Part shown: piece by piece, positions 1-6,325 of the stretch
How positions within the stretch are numbered: position 1 is the first letter of the stretch
Layout: each line of letters opens with the position of its first letter
Assembly: GCA_964616835.1 (NCBI GenBank)
Contig: CAZTSG010000024.1
Coordinates: forward strand, 1 to 20,501
Origin: JAAOZP01 sp964616835
GTDB taxonomy: Archaea; Thermoproteota; EX4484-205; JAAOZP01
Reading direction: 5' to 3'
Length of the DNA: 20,501 nt
The notes under the pieces: model-generated
Told to the model about the DNA's origin: nothing
The model's database searches: none
What the model saw: only the letters and a program-made list of their open reading frames with translations
Translations under genes and position numbers: made by a program

Positions 1-31
1 GGGATAAATATTAGTTTGGTGAAAAGGGATT

Positions 32-223
32 TTGAGTAGAATGGAGAGGCTTGAAGTCGGAGACTTGACGGAGGAAGAGATTAGGATCGTAAAAGAGTTT
101 ATCAATTCAATTAGGGCTAGGAGGGTTGAGAAGCTGAGGAGGAGTGAGAAAGTAGTGTTCAAAAGCTGGCCTTTAAAGGTCAAGGGTAGGCTTACGAGAG
201 AAGAAATCTACGACTACCTTTAA
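32..223 (+). CDS. VapB-like antitoxin, small
   Basis: Small charged protein (63 residues from a TTG start, or 60 from the ATG at 41, which has the purine-rich stretch at 21-30 about ten bases ahead of it). The N-terminal half is an acidic/basic helix (LTEEEIRIVKEF...), and the C-terminal part carries the pattern SWPLKVKGRLTREEIYDYL, close to the toxin-wrapping tail of archaeal VapB antitoxins that sit just before a PIN-domain toxin. The next frame starts with a PIN signature immediately downstream, which fits this pairing. Such antitoxins bind and inhibit a cognate VapC RNase and repress their own promoter; here the partner is broken. The family call rests on the tail pattern and the neighbour. 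The promoter lies outside the window. Confidence 0.7.
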   Translation: MSRMERLEVGDLTEEEIRIVKEFINSIRARRVEKLRRSEKVVFKSWPLKVKGRLTREEIYDYL

Positions 224-521
224 CATCACTGCTCTTTTAGACACTAACGTTCTTGTTTACGCTGCTGACGAGGCTTTCCCTTCCATCATAAGAGGTTTAA
301 TGGATAGAGGCTTAGCTAAATTGACCGTTCAACGCATCTTTAGTCGGTTAGCATGCGCTAAAATTCCCATCTACAACGCTGGTTCTGCCTGTCTTTTCTT
401 CCAAATCCGACTTTCTAAAAAGAGTAGTTTAACCATATTGCGAGCCTTTATTACCAAAATTTTTGAGGTAATATTGTTCAAACTATGCGTCCCGACACTA
501 ACAATCATATTTTCTCTATGA
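222..521 (+). pseudogene. VapC-type PIN toxin remnant without a start codon
   Basis: Directly after the antitoxin stop, one frame reads ITALLDTNVLVYAADEAF. This is the first strand and first acidic residue of a PIN-domain RNase (the LLDTNVLVYA signature). The frame has no ATG, GTG or TTG between its upstream stop at 174-176 and the signature. Downstream (from about residue 35) the sequence turns into low-complexity hydrophobic text with none of the later conserved acidic residues of PIN domains before stopping at 519-521. I read it as a decayed VapC whose N-terminus is still visible. An ATG at 300 opens a 73-residue frame, but it begins after the catalytic Asp and is unlikely to be functional. 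Confidence 0.65.
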
Positions 522-530
522 CTGAGAAAA

Positions 531-540
531 TTTTATAAAC
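531..540 (+). promoter_or_regulatory. TATA box of the DUF4143 ATPase
   Basis: TTTTATAAAC is centred about 28 bp before the ATG at 565, the archaeal TATA-to-start distance. There is no Shine-Dalgarno motif between them, so the transcript is probably leaderless. Confidence 0.6.
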
Positions 541-564
541 AATTATCTCAACAACTATTATATT

Positions 565-1845
565 ATGAAGGAAGCAAGGGTGAGAAGCTACATCGAAGAT
601 TGGTATACCAGGAATCTTCCGCCTTTAGTGGAAAGAGAGCTCTCCGTAAAGCCGGTAAAAGATAAGGCTATTTCGATAGTTGGGCCTCGGAGGGCGGGGA
701 AAACCTTCTATTTCTACCAGCTGATAAGGGGGAATAAGGAAAACTGCCTCTACTTGGATTTTGAAGATTCCGCCTTGATAGATGTGAAGTTTGATGAAGT
801 CCTGGATGTGATAAACCTCTTCACCGAGATAACCGGTAGGGTTCCAACGGATATCTTTCTAGACGAGGTTCAAAGGGTGGAGAAATGGGAAACCATGGTA
901 AGAACCCTCTTGAACAGAGAGAGTTATAGAATTTTTGTCACCGGTTCCTCTTCCAAGCTCTTAAGCAGGGAAGTGGCTACTCAACTGAGGGGGAGGTCTT
1001 TAACTTATTTTCTATTCGGCTTTTCGTTCAGAGAGTTTCTAAGGGCCAAAGGGGTTGAGTTGGAAGAGGTCTTAAGCGGGCTTGAAAAAGCAAAAATAAA
1101 GAATTTGTTGAGAGAGTACCTTGAATTCGGCAGCTTTCCAGAGGTCGTGTTGAGAGAGGATAAGGAGAAAATTCTGAAGGAGTATCAGGACACGATTTTC
1201 TTTAAGGACTTCGTGGAAAGACATGAGCTTAAAAGCATCGAAGTAGCAAAGTTCGTTTTCTCTCAAGCACTCCAAAGTTTTTCACACGAGTTTAGTGTAA
1301 ACAGGCTTGTAAATCTGCTAAAGTCTAATGGTGTGAGGATGGGGAAAAATACCGTTTATGATTACGTTGAAAAATTGCAAGACACGCTGGCTGTTTTCTT
1401 TGTGAGAAAATACTCGGAGAAAATCTCTCTGAGAGAATCTTGGCCAAGGAAGGTCTACATATGCGATACGGGAATTTCTAAGGTGGTTCGATTTTCAGAG
1501 GATTTTGGAAGGCTGATGGAGAACGCTGTATTCATAGAAGAGATGAGGAAAACAAATGATAATCCTTTGCTTGAAATATTCTACTGGAAGGATCGCCAAC
1601 AAAATGAAGTAGATTTTGTCTTGAAGGAAGGATTAAGAATTAAGCAACTAATTCAGGTTACTTACGCCAATGGCAGAGACGAAATAGAGAGACGCGAGAT
1701 AAGGGCGTTGCTTAAGGCTAGTGAAGAACTCGGATGCAGAGATCTGCTTGTAATAACTTGGAATTACGACGATGAATCAGAAATTGAAAATGAGAAAATT
1801 AAATTCATTCCACTATGGAAGTGGTTGATTATGCGTACAGAATAA
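565..1845 (+). CDS. AAA-type ATPase with DUF4143 C-terminal domain
   Basis: A 426-residue P-loop ATPase of the AAA_14/DUF4143 family, common in multiple copies in hyperthermophilic archaea; cellular role unknown, sometimes linked to mobile DNA. The Walker A is GPRRAGKT at residues 40-47, the Walker B IFLDE at 97-101, the sensor-1 segment TGSSSKLLS at 126-134, and the conserved QLRGR turn at about 140-144. The C-terminal half is the DUF4143 part, with the PD-(D/E)XK-like pattern NEVDFVL followed by a strand LIQVTY and a terminal helix (EIRALLKASEELG). Length and motif order match intact family members. A TATA box sits at the right distance and the start is probably leaderless. A broken relative lies at 6032-6325. 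Family assignment is firm; function is not. Confidence 0.9.
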   Translation: MKEARVRSYIEDWYTRNLPPLVERELSVKPVKDKAISIVGPRRAGKTFYFYQLIRGNKENCLYLDFEDSALIDVKFDEVLDVINLFTEITGRVPTDIFLDEVQRVEKWETMVRTLLNRESYRIFVTGSSSKLLSREVATQLRGRSLTYFLFGFSFREFLRAKGVELEEVLSGLEKAKIKNLLREYLEFGSFPEVVLREDKEKILKEYQDTIFFKDFVERHELKSIEVAKFVFSQALQSFSHEFSVNRLVNLLKSNGVRMGKNTVYDYVEKLQDTLAVFFVRKYSEKISLRESWPRKVYICDTGISKVVRFSEDFGRLMENAVFIEEMRKTNDNPLLEIFYWKDRQQNEVDFVLKEGLRIKQLIQVTYANGRDEIERREIRALLKASEELGCRDLLVITWNYDDESEIENEKIKFIPLWKWLIMRTE

Positions 1846-1907
1846 GTAGCATGCGAAGATCATGTGAACTACTGTTCTTATCATTTACAAAGCATTCGCT
1901 TCAAAAT

Positions 1908-2118
1908 CTAATAGAGATTCGTCAGTTCTAATCGTAAGGAACTAAATAATTCTTCATAGTTATAATCTTTTTCCTCATCAAGCTTTTTAATATCTGGGAA
2001 GCGGACAGCACACTCAAAATTATTCCTCGGTTTTAAAATGGGGCTGTCTTTTAGATGTCTCGTGTTTTTAGCTTGTTCAGAGAGTTCTTAACTTTTCCAT
2101 ATGGAAACTTTAGTATCT
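1908..2118 (-). pseudogene. Unrecognised broken gene, 3' fragment
   Basis: The 430-bp space after the ATPase is not empty. On the minus strand a 59-codon frame from 2087 to the TAG at 1908-1910 has normal protein composition, with segments such as NNFECAVRFPDIKKLDEEKD and NYEELFSSLRLELTNLY. It has no start codon and follows an in-frame TAA (2088-2090). A neighbouring frame (about 2118-2075) reads ILKFPYGKVKNSLNKLK, which could be the upstream continuation after a one-base shift. I do not recognise the family. It looks like the tail of a gene lost by deletion and frameshift. Confidence 0.45.
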
Positions 2119-2154
2119 AATGGTAGAGGATGATGTTTCGTAACTATCTTGGAA

Positions 2155-2276
2155 ATGCTTGACGCTTTGGAAGATAGGGATTTTTGACGGATTCAATTCG
2201 GGAAGCCGAAGAGGATGTCCAAACGAGAGGGGTGAGAAGCTGTAATGAGTCCGTTCTTCAGACAGAAGGAGAATGA
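2155..2276 (+). pseudogene. Possible degenerate RelB/VapB-type antitoxin
   Basis: From an ATG at 2155 one frame reads MLDALEDRDF and stops. One frame over, from 2184, the text continues as LTDSIREAEEDVQTRGVRS and ends at the TGA at 2274-2276. The joined reading resembles small antitoxins whose C-terminus has the form 'EDVRxGRVRSxxEV'. A single frameshift separates the halves and no toxin gene follows, since the next gene runs the other way. The evidence is a short pattern only, so this is tentative. Confidence 0.3.
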
Positions 2277-2277
2277 A

Positions 2278-2655
2278 TTACGGTGGCGGTGGAGGAGGCA
2301 GTGAAGGCTTCTTTTTAATAATTATCAGCAACAAAATTGCTATAACAGCTATAATTAATGCTATAGCTATCATTGCCAGTAATAGAAATTGAGCCATGCT
2401 CATGCCAACGCCGAAGAGCTCTATGAACACGTCGACACTAAGCTCCTCAACCCCGTCATCGTTCAGGTTAACCATCTTGGAAACGTACCACTCGTCGTAC
2501 TTGGCGTTAATACTGTAGCTTCCAGCCGGGAGCTCTATGTTGACCACACCATCCTTATCCGTCACCTTTGTCGCAACCTCTACACCCTCCTTCTCAACCT
2601 TTACGATAGCACCTTCAAGAGCCTGGCCTTGAGCACCCTTAACCCTGACCGTCAA
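2278..2655 (-). CDS. Cell-surface protein, C-terminal part: Ig-like domain, TM helix, polyproline tail
   Basis: Minus-strand reading frame entering from the assembly gap; 125 residues are visible. The first ~70 residues form a carboxypeptidase-regulatory/Ig-like beta-sandwich (LTVRVKGAQGQALEGAIVKV, then a DKDGVVNIELPAGSYSI strand pattern), typical of repeated outer domains of archaeal surface proteins. A strongly hydrophobic helix follows (about residues 88-113), then a cytosolic KKK and the terminal tail PSLPPPPPP before TAA. The topology is outside domain, single span, short inside tail. The true N-terminus and signal peptide are not visible: the 5' side reaches a 55-bp sequence repeated beyond the gap, so the number of upstream domains is unknown. 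The shared polyproline end links it to the protein at 6323-6952. Confidence 0.75.
   Translation of the reverse strand: MTVRVKGAQGQALEGAIVKVEKEGVEVATKVTDKDGVVNIELPAGSYSINAKYDEWYVSKMVNLNDDGVEELSVDVFIELFGVGMSMAQFLLLAMIAIALIIAVIAILLLIIIKKKPSLPPPPPP
2601..2655. repeat. 55-bp direct repeat, gap-left copy
   Basis: This 55-bp stretch is identical to 2756-2810 and abuts the N block. On the minus strand it encodes the first strand of the Ig-like domain (LTVRVKGAQGQALEGAIV). It is either a piece of a tandem domain array or a contig-end overlap left by the assembler. Confidence 0.95.
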
Positions 2656-2755
2656 NNNNNNNNNNNNNNNNNNNNNNNNNNNNNNNNNNNNNNNNNNNNN
2701 NNNNNNNNNNNNNNNNNNNNNNNNNNNNNNNNNNNNNNNNNNNNNNNNNNNNNNN
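2656..2755. other. Assembly gap of exactly 100 N
   Basis: One hundred N, the usual placeholder for a gap of unknown size. Both flanks carry the same 55 bp, so the real spacing could be zero, negative, or several domain repeats. Confidence 0.99.
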
Positions 2756-2810
2756 TTACGATAGCACCTTCAAGAGCCTGGCCTTGAGCACCCTTAACCC
2801 TGACCGTCAA
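2756..2810. repeat. 55-bp direct repeat, gap-right copy
   Basis: Second perfect copy of 2601-2655, starting at the base after the N block. The sequence diverges completely from 2811 on. Confidence 0.95.
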
Positions 2811-2958
2811 TGACACTAAGACGGTCCCTGACCGGCCATTCCACTTCCTAGGCCTACTAGGAATTTTCCTCGCGATGCTTACAGGAGCAGCCATCAGAGT
2901 AGTCGTAGAACTATTCTTAGAAATGAGGAGGAGTAAGCGTAAAGAAATTACTGGATGA
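2788..2958 (+). CDS. Possible 3' end of a membrane protein (ambiguous strand)
   Basis: After the gap the plus strand reads VNDTKTVPDRPFHF, a hydrophobic helix (FLGLLGIFLAMLTGAAI), then a basic tail RRSKRKEITG before TGA at 2956-2958. This is a convincing C-terminal membrane anchor. However, the frame has a stop at 2785-2787 inside the 55-bp repeat. The opposite strand is also open and would join SGTVLVS to the LTVRVKG domain strand, but it has no signal peptide and ends upstream in antisense-looking text. Only one reading can be real, and the suspect gap join prevents a decision. Confidence 0.3.
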   Translation, partial: APLTLTVNDTKTVPDRPFHFLGLLGIFLAMLTGAAIRVVVELFLEMRRSKRKEITG

Positions 2959-3090
2959 AGCTAGAGTCTCGAACAGAGAATTCCCTATCTAAAAATGGAA
3001 ATAGCAGGCTTCATTTTAGTAGCACAAGTATTTTGTCTTTCAAGACTGTTAAGCCCCATATGGTGAGGTTGACGATATTCTATTACAAAG

Positions 3091-3100
3091 ACTTTAATAG
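3091..3100 (+). promoter_or_regulatory. TATA-like box of the HEPN-MNT gene
   Basis: ACTTTAATAG is centred about 26 bp before the ATG at 3121, not the ATG at 3151. It therefore marks 3121 as the ancestral leaderless start, nine codons before an in-frame TAG. Confidence 0.5.
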
Positions 3101-3120
3101 TGTCTCCCGCTTTAGTATTG

Positions 3121-3789
3121 ATGGATGAGCAATATTTCATTGGCCCGTAGATGACTGAGACAAGCAGAACGAGATTTGAAAGCGAAAACTACGAATGGGC
3201 TTGCTTCCAGGCTCAACAGGCGGCTGAGAAAGCGTTGAAAGTGGTTCTCTTTCTCAGAGGGTTTAGGGCGGTTTTGACGCACTCGGTCTTCGAGCTAGTC
3301 AATAGAATCGGAGACGAAGAGCTTAAGAGGGAGGACATCAAGTTTCTAGATAGCGTCTACATTGCTTCAAGATACCCTAATTCTTTCTCGGAGGAGATTG
3401 TGCCGTCAGAGTATTTTGATAAGGGTGATGCTGAAAAATGCTTAAGGTTGTCAGAATTAATATTGAAGAAGGCGAAAAAAACATATAGAGACCTAGAGAA
3501 TAGGCTGATCGAGTTTCTGAAAAGGATAAGGGCACGGTTCGGAATTAGGAGAGTCCTAGTTTACGGTTCATTCGCTAAAAGGGAACTGCATGAGGGAAGC
3601 GATATAGATATTATCATGATAGGTGATTTTAGGGGGAAAATGCACGAGAGAATACTGGAAGTGTTGCGTGAAACAGACTTGCCAATAGAACCCCTATGCT
3701 ATACCGAAAGCGAGTTTCAAAAAATGTTTTAAAATAAAAATCCTTTACTCCTAGAGGCGCTTGAAAAAGGATACTGGTTGAAGATCTAA
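3121..3789 (+). pseudogene. HEPN-MNT fusion protein interrupted by two in-frame stops
   Basis: The longest uninterrupted frame is 3151-3732 (193 residues). It begins with a HEPN domain (YEWACFQAQQAAEKALK, then RAVLTH, the Rx4-6H RNase motif) and continues into a minimal nucleotidyltransferase domain (VLVYGSFAKREL, then SDIDI, the GS...DxD catalytic motif). HEPN toxin and MNT antitoxin are usually two proteins; in such pairs MNT adds nucleotides to HEPN. Here they are fused. The same frame also reads MDEQYFIGP from the ATG at 3121, then TAG (3148-3150). Past the TAA at 3730-3732 it reads NKNPLLLEALEKGYWLKI up to the TAA at 3787-3789, which is the usual MNT C-terminus. So the ancestral gene was 3121-3789 and carries two nonsense codons. 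A shortened protein from 3151 to 3732 could still keep both catalytic motifs. Confidence 0.8.
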
Positions 3790-3911
3790 ACCTAAGCACG
3801 CGCTAGGAGAAGCACAGAGGAAGTTTACGTGAAGATAGGATTCATGCCGATCCAAGAAATCCGATTTCGAGTAATCATTCTTCGAGAACAATCTTAAGGT
3901 CTCCAACCTCG

Positions 3912-4069
3912 TTATTGAAAAACACCTACACCAACTATCTTAACTGCTTCAATCCTACATTTATCCATCAAACGCAATACTCCTTTAACTCTTCTTCAGT
4001 TTTAGGTAGGGTTATTCTAACGCTCTCGCTAGGATCATCCTTGAAGATAACTATCCAATCTGTCTCAAT
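3912..4069 (-). pseudogene. Small gene downstream of the protease, one-base frameshift
   Basis: Overlapping the end of the aspartyl protease gene, the minus strand reads ETDWIVIFKDDPSESVRI then TLPKTEEELKEY. After a one-base shift near 3975 it continues LRLMDKCRIEAVKIVGVGVF to the TAA at 3912-3914. The joined product would be about 50 residues, a size and position seen for small partner proteins encoded after archaeal clan AA proteases. No ATG, GTG or TTG opens the first half (its first codon after a stop is AAA, with ATT nearby), so it was probably translationally coupled or is broken at both points. The rest of 3790-3911 shows nothing I can identify. Confidence 0.5.
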
Positions 4070-4436
4070 AGATTTCTAATGCTGAAAGCCCATACGGCCT
4101 TGCGTATTCCACTTTCCCCGTGGAAGGGTCTATCCTCAGCCCTAGCCCCTCGAGAACCGTCACGCCGAGAAGGGGCTCGGGAACATCCAGCACAGCCACC
4201 ATAAAAATCCCGTCTCTATCCAAGAGCTTGATGTAGGCCGGTCCAACTCTAGCCTTAACAACCCTCTTATCGGCAAGCGTTAAACCGACTTCATACCTAG
4301 CTTCTATGCCAAGCTCAGACGCGAGGGCTGGGGGTATAAGCGGGTAGAATGCGCCGCTGTCAGCCAGCATATCAACCTCCCTAATTCTGCTCTTCTCCGG
4401 ATTGCCCAGAATGCACCTAACTCTCACAAAACCCAT
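4065..4436 (-). CDS. Retropepsin-like (clan AA) aspartyl protease
   Basis: A 123-residue single-domain aspartic protease of the archaeal/bacterial retropepsin-like type, active as a homodimer. The catalytic loop reads MLADSGAFYPLIP (residues ~23-35; the D-S-G-A core is the DTGA-type triad). The second half carries the flap-side strand region and the characteristic LLGVTVLEGLGLRIDPSTG segment (about 88-106), which in this family precedes the short C-terminus. Length is normal. No alternative start codon exists in frame upstream of the ATG at 4436. Substrate unknown; these genes are often found among toxin-antitoxin-like pairs in hyperthermophiles, as here. A frameshifted small gene follows immediately. 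Confidence 0.8.
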   Translation of the reverse strand: MGFVRVRCILGNPEKSRIREVDMLADSGAFYPLIPPALASELGIEARYEVGLTLADKRVVKARVGPAYIKLLDRDGIFMVAVLDVPEPLLGVTVLEGLGLRIDPSTGKVEYARPYGLSALEIY

Positions 4437-4514
4437 CTTAACGCTTCTATAAACAGTATTCCAGCTACCTCCTAATAAGGCTTTAGATGAAACGAGTTAA
4501 GAGGCACCTGCCTC

Positions 4515-4890
4515 GGAGGAGTTTACGATAAGAGAATTGTCCCGATTCCTAGGAGTATGACATTAAATGGAAAACGTTTGTTCTAAACCGCGTAATACCC
4601 TCGTCTGTAGTTTTCCCGGTTGAATACGGCTTTTGTCCTCCAAACGTGGTTTGACAACGGAGACCCGCTGGACATAATGACGCTAAGCTATGAGCCTCTT
4701 GAAGTGGGATGCAAGATTCAATGGGTACAGAGATGTTAACGACTTTCACCCTCATAAGCTTAGGGAGATGCAGGAGTTTTTCGAAACTTACAATCGTCTC
4801 GAACCCCATAAGTGGGTTAAGTTCAGAGTGGAAGAAAACGAAAGAAGCAATTAAAATAGTCGAATACGCTATGAAAAATTCGAAGAGGTT
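4515..4890 (+). pseudogene. ppa: Family I inorganic pyrophosphatase, degenerate
   Basis: Read across frames, 4521-4890 spells a soluble inorganic pyrophosphatase in order: VYDKRIVPIPRS, then KTFVLNRVIPSS and FPVEYGF, then TWFDNGDPLDIM with the metal-binding DxDPxD motif, then PLEVGC, then ARFNGYRDVNDFHPHKLREM with EFFETYNRLEPHKWVKF, and finally WKKTKEAIKIVEYAMKN. These pieces lie in at least four successive frames. PLEVGC (about 4695-4712) runs straight into DARFNGYRDV (from 4708), so the central ~35-40 residues normally between them, including further Mg ligands, are deleted. The gene is dead. Because this enzyme is normally essential, an intact copy should exist elsewhere. The 4891-5044 stretch after it shows nothing recognisable. 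Confidence 0.8.
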
Positions 4891-5044
4891 AAAAAGAATA
4901 TCATTTAAAACACATAAAATCTTTCTCAACCTTCACTTACATCAAGTCATCCATTGCCATGAAAAAGATACTAAGTATTTGGCGAAAAAGGGAATTAGTA
5001 ACCAGATGGCGGAAATAAATAATTCTATCTACAACCGGATTATC

Positions 5045-5971
5045 CTATTCCCCGTAGACCTTCTTTACAGCATCTCTTGTAACAATCTGGCTTGAAACCA
5101 GTTTTTCAAAATCCGCTAAGAGGAATGACTTGCCCATTGACAGTTTTTTGAAGAGAAGGTATAACAAGGCTTCGGATGTGAACAAGGCTCCTTTAGTAGA
5201 AGAGTCTTTCTCAATATCGCTAAGGTAGTCCACGTTCCCGTAGGATGGTGCGATGAACGCGAAATACACTTTTCTAATACCATACTGCTCTTCAATCCTC
5301 CTCCTAGCCTGTTGAACATAGCTTATCATTGCCCTCTTATCCCTAGCGTCCAGAGAATAGTTAAACCTGTTCTTGCAGTCATAAACGACAGCAAAATCCT
5401 TCGCGTAAATTATGCCGTCGGGGTACTCGCCCTCCTTCCTATAGCCGAACTGGTCTACTTCAAAGCCAATGGCTCTGAAGATTTCTGCAACCCTGTCCTC
5501 ATAATCCTCGTTTGAAGCAGGCTTTAGAACTTCTTGAAAATGTTTACCAATCCAGTCGCGCCAACGCAAAGACTCTTCTACGAGCATCCTCCATTGAGAA
5601 GGTATTCTAACCCCGAGCCTGTCCAAAACCTCTAAGAGCTTTTCTCCAGGCATACTGAAAAACAAGTCTTGGAAGCCTATTCTGCTTAGAAGCCTGTGGC
5701 TTGGCAAATTCTCGATCTTCGAGACGAACTGGATGCTGAACTGCAGCTCACCCCTATCGTTCTCATTAATCTCATTAACTATGAGGAAACACGGGGGATT
5801 AGAGCTTAGATCCTTGTCCCTATGCTTAATGTAAACACCTATTCCTGCGAGGGGTAATCCTTCCTTCAAGTATTGAATGGTCTTCAACCCCCTCCCAGGA
5901 TAGCGCACCATACTATTAGTCTCCCAGTAGTTCTCAGACCACCCCGTGCAGAGAATTAAAACCTCCCTCAT
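5045..5971 (-). CDS. PD-(D/E)XK restriction-endonuclease-like protein
   Basis: The frame extends to an ATG at 5995, but the ATG at 5971 (ninth codon) has GGGGTGG six bases upstream and gives the more natural 308-residue protein MREVLILCTGWSENYW. Numbered from 5995, the C-terminal half has a nuclease core: E167/E171 in a helix, YPDGIIY at 191-197 supplying PD, and AVVYDCKNR at 202-210 supplying D-x-K, followed by a helix. This is the PD-(D/E)XK arrangement of restriction-like nucleases. The N-terminal ~95 residues (GWSENYW, then KEGLPLAGIGVYIKH, then PCFLIVNEI) have aromatic and strand spacing that recalls PUA/EVE-type modified-base-binding domains, which would make it a modification-dependent nuclease; that part is inference. 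No methyltransferase is adjacent. The gene is intact, unlike most neighbours. Confidence 0.7.
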   Translation of the reverse strand: MREVLILCTGWSENYWETNSMVRYPGRGLKTIQYLKEGLPLAGIGVYIKHRDKDLSSNPPCFLIVNEINENDRGELQFSIQFVSKIENLPSHRLLSRIGFQDLFFSMPGEKLLEVLDRLGVRIPSQWRMLVEESLRWRDWIGKHFQEVLKPASNEDYEDRVAEIFRAIGFEVDQFGYRKEGEYPDGIIYAKDFAVVYDCKNRFNYSLDARDKRAMISYVQQARRRIEEQYGIRKVYFAFIAPSYGNVDYLSDIEKDSSTKGALFTSEALLYLLFKKLSMGKSFLLADFEKLVSSQIVTRDAVKKVYGE

Positions 5972-6031
5972 CCATTCCACCCCTGTGGCAAGCATAGCAG
6001 CTTTCTAGTCACCGCCACTTGAAACACCTGA

Positions 6032-6325
6032 TTAGGTTACGAATTGAGGCTTAAAAATATTAGGCGGCTGAACCAGCTTTTCAACAACCTCATGATCACG
6101 AATCATTAAAAACAAAGTTGTTGCAACCCAGTTCTCTAGAGGCTTAAGAGCACCTGCCTCACCATCCCCAGTGTTAAAGTCCTCGATGCTGTAGCATACT
6201 TTAATCAGCTGTTTCATCGCTTTTTAGTATTCAGAATAATTCTGAAGAAGACTTGGAAGCCTACAGCCTCAATAAACTCCTTGAAGTTAAACGGGTAAAC
6301 AGAGTAGGGTGATGTTCTACCCTCA
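6032..6325 (-). pseudogene. Fragment of a second DUF4143 ATPase
   Basis: Minus strand, from about 6325: EGRTSPYSVYPFNFKEFIEA and VGFQVFFRIIL to a TGA at about 6216. This aligns with the QLRGR...FGFSFREFLRAKGVE segment of the intact ATPase at 565-1845. An overlapping ATG (6217) then opens MKQLIKVCYSIEDF, with LKPLENWVATTLFLMIRDHE, which aligns with the intact gene's LIQVTY strand and its final helix and strand. The N-terminal ATPase core and the middle are missing. It abuts the stop of the membrane protein at 6323, suggesting a deletion join. Alone, 6032-6217 would give 61 residues, probably not functional. Confidence 0.5.

Noticed and set aside
2652..2894. Minus-strand protein start joined to the Ig-like domain across the gap
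   Set aside because: Not called as a gene: the N-terminus lacks a signal peptide, is antisense to a good membrane helix, and depends on an uncertain gap join.
3148..3150. TAG read as pyrrolysine in the HEPN-MNT gene
   Set aside because: The radical SAM gene and others end normally at TAG, no Pyl context is seen, and a TAA also interrupts the same gene, so recoding is not a good explanation.
4501..4514. GAGGCA-CC-TGCCTC inverted repeat as a terminator
   Set aside because: Short, not followed by a T-run, and it falls at the edge of the pyrophosphatase remnant.
4549..4929. 126-residue minus-strand frame
   Set aside because: It is antisense to the pyrophosphatase remnant, which has clear family motifs on the plus strand.
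4709..5095. 128-residue plus-strand frame
   Set aside because: It crosses the decayed pyrophosphatase; only its middle part is the true last frame of that gene, and its start and end are out-of-frame or non-coding text.
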